Assembly (NCBI GenBank): GCA_029882235.1
Contig: JAOULB010000108.1
Location: 1-6,956 of the forward strand
From: Gammaproteobacteria bacterium
GTDB lineage: Bacteria > Pseudomonadota > Gammaproteobacteria > UBA6429 > Thiohalophilaceae
DNA: 6,956 nucleotides
Reading direction: 5' to 3'
Made by a program: the position numbers and the translations under genes. Under the pieces are notes generated by a model. The model did no database searches and was not told the DNA's origin. It saw nothing but the letters and a program-made list of their open reading frames with translations. How positions within the stretch are numbered: position 1 is the first letter of the stretch; each line of letters opens with the position of its first letter. Shown here one piece after another: positions 1-4,614 of the stretch.

Positions 1-56
1 CGAGTGAGCATTACATGCTGGCATCCAATGGCCAGTTGCAGCAGGTGACAGAATGA
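1..56 (+). CDS. 3' end of upstream gene, probably FetA-type ABC transporter ATPase (partial)
   Basis: A frame read from position 3 is open and ends at TGA 54-56, giving the C-terminal tail SEHYMLASNGQLQQVTE. The stop overlaps the fetB start as ATGA, the usual sign of translational coupling inside an operon. FetB-family permeases are normally encoded next to their ATPase partner FetA (YbbL), so that is the most likely identity. This rests on context alone: no Walker or signature motif lies within the window, and 17 residues are too few for a family call. The gene start is outside the window. Confidence 0.6.
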   Translation, partial: SEHYMLASNGQLQQVTE

Positions 57-856
57 GTGTTATTCCCTTAAGCGCTCTTGATTTATCGGTTGCTGCTGGC
101 CTGGTTATTCTGTTGGCTATGTTATCTATGGCCATGCAACTGGGGCTGGGGCAGCGAATTATTATTGCCGCGATTCGCACCACTGTACAATTATTACTCA
201 TCGGTCTGATTCTAAAAACACTGTTTGAACGCGCCGATATTCTATGGGTGAGTCTACTGGCACTGGTGATGCTATCGGTAGCGGGTTATGAAGTCATGGC
301 CCGACAAAAACGCAGCTTTGGTGGCTGGTGGGGTTATGGCCTTGGTACTTTGTCGATGTTTATCTCCTCGTTTACCATTGCCATCTTTGTTTTGATTGCC
401 GTGATCAATGTTGAGCCCTGGTATACGCCACAGTATGCCATTCCATTACTGGGTATGATGCTGGGGAACACCATGACCGGCGTGGCGCTGTCTTTAGATC
501 GATTAACATCTGAAGCCTATGAAAAACGCGGTCTGATCGAGGCGCAGTTGATGCTGGGTTATGAATGGCGTCCGGCGATATCGGATATAGTGCGTGAGGC
601 GGTGCGAGTGGGCTTAATGCCGATGATTAACTCTATGGCCGCTGCCGGGATTGTCAGTCTGCCAGGCATGATGACTGGCCAGATATTAGGCGGTAGTCCA
701 CCGATGGAGGCAGTGAAGTATCAGATCCTGATCATGTTTATGATTGCAGCCGGTACCGGTTTTGCCAGCATGGGTGCAACATGGCTCGGTGCAAGACATC
801 TGTTTGATGATCGCCAACGCCTGCGACTTGATCGTCTGCGTGCGGGTCGTAACTAA
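53..856 (+). CDS. fetB: FetB/YbbM (UPF0014) iron export ABC transporter permease
   Basis: This 267-residue inner-membrane protein matches the UPF0014/FetB family in length and pattern. In E. coli, FetB works with the ATPase FetA in iron export and resistance to peroxide stress; that role is inferred here from the family. About seven hydrophobic segments are visible, near residues 8-30, 38-57, 63-79, 97-118, 126-147, 187-212 and 224-246, followed by an Arg/Asp-rich cytoplasmic tail. Conserved family stretches include PLLGMMLGNTMTG (131-143), the loop EAQLMLGYEWRPA (163-175) and GIVSLPGMMTGQILGG (199-214). The start is supported by AGGTGA at 43-48 and by the ATGA overlap with the preceding gene. 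The stop is 3 bases from the end of the convergent protease gene, with no terminator between them. No key element is missing. The family call is firm, but the transported substrate is known only by analogy. Confidence 0.9.
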   Translation: MSVIPLSALDLSVAAGLVILLAMLSMAMQLGLGQRIIIAAIRTTVQLLLIGLILKTLFERADILWVSLLALVMLSVAGYEVMARQKRSFGGWWGYGLGTLSMFISSFTIAIFVLIAVINVEPWYTPQYAIPLLGMMLGNTMTGVALSLDRLTSEAYEKRGLIEAQLMLGYEWRPAISDIVREAVRVGLMPMINSMAAAGIVSLPGMMTGQILGGSPPMEAVKYQILIMFMIAAGTGFASMGATWLGARHLFDDRQRLRLDRLRAGRN

Positions 857-859
857 CTA

Positions 860-1309
860 TTAATTCCCAAACAGTAAAAAATAACCAGCATTAAAAAAGA
901 CATGTAAATAAATAGCCGGGAACAGCTGCTGGTAGCGATCACGAAAAAAGCCAAAAATCAGACTGGGAACAAATACAGCCAGTGCCCACAAGGGTGGATG
1001 ATAAATAAAATGCAGAGCTGTGAATATCACGCTGATAATGATATTCGGTAGACTGATACCCGCTACCAGCATACGTCCAAATCGAGTCTGCCACAGACTG
1101 CCCTGCAGTAGGCCACGAAAAACCGTTTCTTCCAGAATCGGATAGGCCAGAGCCAGCAGGAAAAATTCGCCAATATGATTACTGAACCACTCAGGGCCGC
1201 TGATGTTCCGACCATTTAAATAGAGTAGCCACCAGAAAATAAGTGCCAGACCTTGCACGATCCAGAAAAATCGGTCCTGCCGTAAACGCATGTCAATAGC
1301 TGGAATCAT
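860..1309 (-). CDS. Short CPBP-family intramembrane glutamic protease, possibly a sorting-type (MrtJ-like) protease
   Basis: A 149-residue, very hydrophobic protein carries the three CPBP (CAAX protease/bacteriocin-processing) motifs in order: EETVFR with E60, E61 and R65; FTALH with F96 and H100; and HVFFN with H136 and N140. These residues form the active site of glutamic intramembrane proteases. Hydrophobic segments lie near residues 14-31, 47-58, 80-98, 106-122 and 130-147, so it is a membrane enzyme. At 149 residues it is shorter than most CPBP proteins (often about 200-300), yet the core is complete and it does not look truncated. The stretches PILEETVFRGLLQGSL and LHFIYHPPLWALAVFVPSL resemble, from memory, the small proteases paired with JDVT-CTERM sorting signals. 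That subfamily call is tentative. The ATG is preceded by AAAGG with a 6-base spacer. No substrate gene is visible beside it. Confidence 0.85.
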   Translation of the reverse strand: MIPAIDMRLRQDRFFWIVQGLALIFWWLLYLNGRNISGPEWFSNHIGEFFLLALAYPILEETVFRGLLQGSLWQTRFGRMLVAGISLPNIIISVIFTALHFIYHPPLWALAVFVPSLIFGFFRDRYQQLFPAIYLHVFFNAGYFLLFGN

Positions 1310-1315
1310 CGCTAA

Positions 1316-1320
1316 CCTTT
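1316..1320 (-). promoter_or_regulatory. Ribosome binding site of the CPBP protease gene
   Basis: On the minus strand AAAGG sits 6 bases before the ATG at 1309-1307. It supports that start over the internal Met at residue 7. Confidence 0.6.
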
Positions 1321-1391
1321 ACACTTTTATTGCATCATAGTTGAATACAGGCTTAAATAGTACCTGGAGATCGCGGGAAAATATTAGTGAC

Positions 1392-1396
1392 AGGAG
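1392..1396 (+). promoter_or_regulatory. Ribosome binding site that fixes the GTG start of the DUF4124 gene
   Basis: AGGAG ends 6 bases before GTG at 1403-1405. This is the only good Shine-Dalgarno site near the gene. Starting at the GTG keeps the basic KK residues of the signal peptide, whereas the next in-frame ATG (residue 7) would lose them. Confidence 0.7.
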
Positions 1397-1402
1397 CAGG
1401 TC

Positions 1403-1864
1403 GTGAAAAAAAATCTCAATATGCTTTTATTGATGATGCTGTTTTTTTCAATTCCCATTGCTGAAGCGAAGATCTATAAATGGGTCGATGCAGAAGGGAA
1501 TGTGCATTATGGAGAAAGACCCACTGGAGAAAATTCACAGGAGCTGATCATTAACTCCCGCGGGAGTAAGAGCAGCCTCGAACCCGTTAATAAGCCCGCG
1601 AAAAAATCGATTGATGCCGACAAACTCATGAAGAGTATGGAAGCCGATCGTCTTTCACGTGATGAAAAAAGACGCAAAAAGAAAAAAGCAGAAGACAAAA
1701 GACAAATGCGCTGTGTACGAGCCAGGGATCGACTAAAGAGGATTGAGCGCGCCACCAGTCTGTATCGACTCGACAAAGAGGGTAATCGCAATACTCTGTC
1801 AAAGAATCAGCGACAACAATCGACCGAAAAAGCGCACGCCGATATTAAAAAGTGGTGTAAGTAA
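1403..1864 (+). CDS. Exported DUF4124-domain protein, function unknown
   Basis: A 153-residue protein starts at GTG after a good AGGAG site. Residues 1-22 form a signal peptide: basic MKKN, a Leu/Met/Phe-rich core, and a likely signal peptidase I cut after AEA (20-22). The mature protein opens with KIYKWVDAEGNVHYGERP (23-40), the hallmark of DUF4124, a small beta domain common in proteobacterial envelope proteins with no settled function. The rest is highly charged: a Lys/Arg/Glu-rich, probably helical stretch runs from about 65 to 118, with KRRKKKK at 89-95. Only two cysteines, C104 and C152, remain in the mature chain and could form a disulfide in the periplasm. Location is inferred as periplasmic. 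The gene faces hemE, with an 11-base gap between the two stops, and has no visible partner. Confidence 0.85.
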   Translation: MKKNLNMLLLMMLFFSIPIAEAKIYKWVDAEGNVHYGERPTGENSQELIINSRGSKSSLEPVNKPAKKSIDADKLMKSMEADRLSRDEKRRKKKKAEDKRQMRCVRARDRLKRIERATSLYRLDKEGNRNTLSKNQRQQSTEKAHADIKKWCK

Positions 1865-1875
1865 ACTAGACCTTG

Positions 1876-2940
1876 TTATCTATGATAGGGCTTGCTGAGC
1901 TCATGCACAGCATTCACAAATGCACCAGCATGTTCGGGATCAACATTCTGTTGAATACCATGACCAAGATTAAATACATGGCCTGGTCCGCTGCCATAAC
2001 TCTCAAGTATTAATCCAACTTCTTTACGAATGCGCTCATGCGAGGCATATAAAACGGTAGGGTCCATATTACCCTGCAGGGCAACACGATCACCAACACG
2101 CTTGCGAACATCACCAATATCGACTGTCCAGTCGAGGCCGACACCATCACAGCCGGTATTGGCAATATCTTCAATCCAGCAGTGCCCATTCTTGGTAAAT
2201 AGGACAACGGGTACTTTACGGCCTTCAGCTTCACGGGTCAGGTTTTCAACAATGCGTTGCATGTATTGCAAAGAAAATTCTTTATAATCACGTGGTGTGA
2301 GAATGCCACCCCAGGTATCAAAAATCATTACGGCCTGTGCGCCACTGGCGATCTGGGCATTAAGATAAACGGTTACCGTGTCGGCCAGTTTATCGAGTAA
2401 TTTATGCATGAGATCAGGGCGATCAAACATCATGCCTTTGACTTTGGCAAAGTCCTTGGTGCCACCACCTTCAACCATATACGTCGCCAGCGTCCAGGGG
2501 CTGCCAGAAAAACCAATCAGGGGAACTTTGCCATCGAGTTCACGGCGAATGATGCTCACTGCGGCCATGACATAACCCAGCTCTTCTTCGATATCTGGGA
2601 CAAACAGGGCATCGACATCGGCTGGACGTGTTATGGGTTTTTCAAACTTGGGACCTTCGCCCTGCTCAAAATAAAGTCCGAGTCCCATCGCATCGGGGAT
2701 TGTTAGAATGTCAGAAAATAAAATAGCGGCATCAAGATCATAACGACGTAGGGGCTGCATGGTGACTTCACAGGCCAGGTCGGGTGTTTTACACAGCGTC
2801 ATAAAATCGCCCGCTTTTTCGCGTGTCTTGCGATACTCGGGCAGATAACGACCAGCCTGACGCATCATCCATACCGGTGTCATATCCACTGGTTCGCGTA
2901 ATAAGGCTTTAAGGAAACGATCGTTTTTGAGTTCAGTCAT
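1876..2940 (-). CDS. hemE: Uroporphyrinogen decarboxylase
   Basis: This cytosolic enzyme removes four acetate carboxyl groups from uroporphyrinogen III to give coproporphyrinogen III in heme synthesis. From the chosen ATG the protein has 354 residues, the same length as E. coli HemE, and starts MTELKNDRFLKALL, nearly identical to E. coli. The first family signature, PVWMMRQAGRYLPEY, is at 22-36, with R27 and R31 expected to bind substrate carboxylates. The catalytic Asp is D77 in LFSDILT. The second signature, GFSGSPWTLATYMVEG, is at 143-158 with Y154, and the conserved His is H327 in FNLGHG. An in-frame ATG at 3000-2998 would add 20 residues translated from repeat DNA; it lacks a Shine-Dalgarno site and has no family counterpart, so it is rejected. 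The chosen start also has only a weak ribosome site, after an A7 run. gltD lies upstream across the repeat block, an order known in pseudomonads. Confidence 0.97.
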   Translation of the reverse strand: MTELKNDRFLKALLREPVDMTPVWMMRQAGRYLPEYRKTREKAGDFMTLCKTPDLACEVTMQPLRRYDLDAAILFSDILTIPDAMGLGLYFEQGEGPKFEKPITRPADVDALFVPDIEEELGYVMAAVSIIRRELDGKVPLIGFSGSPWTLATYMVEGGGTKDFAKVKGMMFDRPDLMHKLLDKLADTVTVYLNAQIASGAQAVMIFDTWGGILTPRDYKEFSLQYMQRIVENLTREAEGRKVPVVLFTKNGHCWIEDIANTGCDGVGLDWTVDIGDVRKRVGDRVALQGNMDPTVLYASHERIRKEVGLILESYGSGPGHVFNLGHGIQQNVDPEHAGAFVNAVHELSKPYHR

Positions 2941-2947
2941 TATTTTT

Positions 2948-2998
2948 TTACCGCAAGGGCACCAGGTTTTTGTTTTTGTAGGGTGGGCACCGCCCACC
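2948..2998 (-). repeat. Unit A: shortened, diverged, inverted copy of the repeat unit
   Basis: Read on the minus strand, this 51-base stretch has the same parts in the same order as the two units at 3018-3174. They are a palindrome starting GGTGGGC, the edge CCCTAC, an A-rich stretch, then CCTGGTGCCCTTGCGGTAA, which matches the end of the other units (CTTGGTGCCTTGGCGGTGA) at most positions. The middle part is about 20 bases shorter. The first 21 bases match unit C at 19 positions. It ends 7 bases before the hemE start codon, so it forms the hemE leader. Confidence 0.65.
2982..2998. repeat. Palindrome of unit A
   Basis: GGTGGGC (2982-2988) and GCCCACC (2992-2998) form a perfect 7-bp inverted repeat around a 3-base loop. 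It could fold as a short GC-rich hairpin. It is not followed by a T run on either strand, so it is not a canonical intrinsic terminator. Confidence 0.8.
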
Positions 2999-3017
2999 AT
3001 GGAGTTTATTCTATAAA

Positions 3018-3091
3018 GCGGTGGGCAATGCCCAGCCTACATCACTATATCTTTTATTTTTCACCTTGGCGTCTTGGTGCCTTGGCGGTGA
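3018..3091 (+). repeat. Unit B: 74-base direct repeat, first copy
   Basis: It is identical to 3101-3174 at 72 of 74 positions, differing at 3035 (G for C) and 3066 (T for C). It begins with a 17-base palindrome (3020-3036), whose stem has one mismatch at 3035. An A/T-rich stretch with ATATCTTTTATTTTTCACC follows, then a run of near-repeats of CTTGG(C/T)G ending in GCGGTGA. Both motif types resemble dispersed noncoding repeats seen in many proteobacterial genomes (REP-like elements). The family is inferred, not searched. Confidence 0.9.
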
Positions 3092-3100
3092 ACTAGTAAG

Positions 3101-3174
3101 GCGGTGGGCAATGCCCACCCTACATCACTATATCTTTTATTTTTCACCCTGGCGTCTTGGTGCCTTGGCGGTGA
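3101..3174 (+). repeat. Unit C: 74-base direct repeat, second copy
   Basis: This is the second copy, starting 83 bases after the first, with a 9-base spacer between the two units. Its palindrome at 3103-3119 is perfect: GGTGGGCA and TGCCCACC around a single A. Next come CCTAC, the A/T-rich stretch and the CTTGG-type end. It stops 6 bases short of the gltD stop codon, so the block fills almost all of the gltD-hemE spacer. Confidence 0.9.
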
Positions 3175-3180
3175 TATTAT

Positions 3181-4587
3181 TTATACATCCAGGTAATCGA
3201 GAATGCCTTCAGCGGCCTGGCGTCCTTCATAGACGGCCGTCACAACCAGATCGGAACCCCGCACCATATCCCCACCGGCAAAAACTTTTGGATTGCTGGT
3301 CTGATGAGCAAAGTCCTGATGCTGACTGGCAACAACACGGCCATGATCATCGGTATTGATAGTAAAATCATTAAACCATTCTGCCGGGCTGGGTCGAAAA
3401 CCGAAGGCAATAATGATCACATCAGCAGGAATAATTTCTTCAGAACCGGCGATGGGCTCAGGTCGACGGCGACCACGTTCATCCGGCTCACCCAGTTCAG
3501 TGGTAACCACTTTAATACCTTCAACTTTGCCATCACCAACAATCTCAACCGGCATGCGATTCCATTTGAATTCAACGCCCTCTTCTTTGGCGTTGGTGAC
3601 TTCACGTTTTGAACCGGGCATGTTTTCTTCATCACGACGATAGGCGCAGGTGACACTGGCTGCCTTCTGACGAATCGAGGTGCGGTTACAGTCCATCGCA
3701 GTATCACCACCACCAAGTACCACAACACGTTTGCCTTTCATGCTGATGTAATCAGCAGGATCTTTTTCATAGTTGTGGCAGTGGTTAACATTCGAGATCA
3801 AAAAGTCGAGTGCCGCATGCACACCGGGCAGGTCTTCACCGGGGATACCCGCGGTCATATAGTCATAAGTACCCATGCCCATGAATACCGCATCGTAGTC
3901 ATCGAGCAGTTGCTGGAATTGAATGTCTTTACCAATCTCAGTATTGAGTTTAAATTCGATGCCCATGCCTTCCATGATCGCACGGCGGTTCATGACGACT
4001 TCTTTCTCTAATTTAAACTCTGGGATACCAAAGGTAAGCAGGCCACCGATCTCTGGGTATTTATCAAACACAACGGCTTTAACGCCATTGCGTGTGAGAA
4101 CATCGGCGCAACCTAAACCCGCCGGTCCGGCACCAATCACCGCGACCTTTTTACCAGTGTCATGCACCTGTGATAAATCAGGACGCCAGCCCTGAGCAAA
4201 GGCGGTATCAGAGATATATTTTTCAATCGAGCCAATGGTGACGGCACCAAAGCCATCGTTCAATGTACAGGCACCTTCACACAGACGATCCTGTGGACAG
4301 ACGCGACCACAGATTTCAGGCAAAGAGTTGGTACGATGTGAAAGTTCTGCCGCAGCGGTGATATTGCCCTCAGATACCAGCTTTAACCAGTTGGGGATGT
4401 AGTTATGAACCGGGCAACGCCATTCACAATAGGGGTTACCACATTCCAGACAACGCTCAGCCTGTTCGGCGGCCTTCGCTTGATCAAAGGTACCGTAGAT
4501 TTCACGATACTCATTGGTGCGCTCATCGACCGATTTTTTTTCAGGATCGTGTCGCTTAAATTGTACAAACTGAAAATTATTCGCCAT
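3181..4587 (-). CDS. gltD: Glutamate synthase (NADPH) small subunit
   Basis: GltD is the beta subunit of NADPH glutamate synthase. It takes electrons from NADPH onto FAD and passes them by 4Fe-4S clusters to GltB. The protein has 468 residues, close to the 472 of E. coli GltD. The N-terminal cluster domain shows C46, C49, C54 and C58 in CLECGNPYCEWRCP, and C93, C97, C103 and C107 in the second group. The FAD-binding Rossmann motif VAVIGAGPAGLGCA is at 148-161, the NADPH-binding motif VVVLGGGDTAMDC at 288-300, and the closing FAD segment VFAGGDMVRGSDLVVTAV at 435-452. The start lies 27 bases after the gltB stop. The leader has only AAAG-type bases and no strong Shine-Dalgarno site, so coupling to gltB translation is likely. 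GltD-like modules occur in other oxidoreductases, but adjacency to gltB settles the identity. Confidence 0.97.
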   Translation of the reverse strand: MANNFQFVQFKRHDPEKKSVDERTNEYREIYGTFDQAKAAEQAERCLECGNPYCEWRCPVHNYIPNWLKLVSEGNITAAAELSHRTNSLPEICGRVCPQDRLCEGACTLNDGFGAVTIGSIEKYISDTAFAQGWRPDLSQVHDTGKKVAVIGAGPAGLGCADVLTRNGVKAVVFDKYPEIGGLLTFGIPEFKLEKEVVMNRRAIMEGMGIEFKLNTEIGKDIQFQQLLDDYDAVFMGMGTYDYMTAGIPGEDLPGVHAALDFLISNVNHCHNYEKDPADYISMKGKRVVVLGGGDTAMDCNRTSIRQKAASVTCAYRRDEENMPGSKREVTNAKEEGVEFKWNRMPVEIVGDGKVEGIKVVTTELGEPDERGRRRPEPIAGSEEIIPADVIIIAFGFRPSPAEWFNDFTINTDDHGRVVASQHQDFAHQTSNPKVFAGGDMVRGSDLVVTAVYEGRQAAEGILDYLDV

Positions 4588-4614
4588 TGTCTTTATATAC
4601 TCAATTTTCTATCT

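Larger units (their letters stand above)
1310..1402. promoter_or_regulatory. Divergent spacer expected to hold promoters for the protease and DUF4124 genes
   Basis: This 93-base, mostly A/T-rich spacer lies between two genes pointing away from each other, so both promoters should be here. Weak sigma70-like pieces can be seen: TTGAAT at 1341-1346 on the plus strand and TATGAT on the minus strand at about 1334-1339. Neither has a well-matched partner box at normal spacing, so I do not assign exact promoters. No clear operator palindrome was seen. Confidence 0.35.

Noticed and set aside
1507..1791. Minus-strand open frame opposite the DUF4124 gene
   Set aside because: The plus-strand gene has a signal peptide, a known domain and a good ribosome site. 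The antisense product is Ser/Arg/Leu-rich without any motif.
2941..3000. Longer hemE form starting at ATG 3000-2998 (374 residues)
   Set aside because: The extra 20 residues are encoded by repeat DNA, have no ribosome site before them and no match in HemE. The shorter form has exactly the E. coli length and N-terminus.
2982..3119. Intrinsic terminators formed by the three palindromes
   Set aside because: The stems are GC-rich, but none is followed directly by a T run on the minus strand, where gltD and hemE are transcribed. The flanks there are A-rich.
2978..3174. CRISPR array
   Set aside because: The units are long, only two are near-identical, one is inverted, and there are no regularly spaced unique spacers or cas genes.
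3021..3359. 112-codon plus-strand open frame over the repeats and the end of gltD
   Set aside because: It begins at an unsupported start within unit B's palindrome, is translated repeat followed by gltD antisense, and resembles no protein I recognise.
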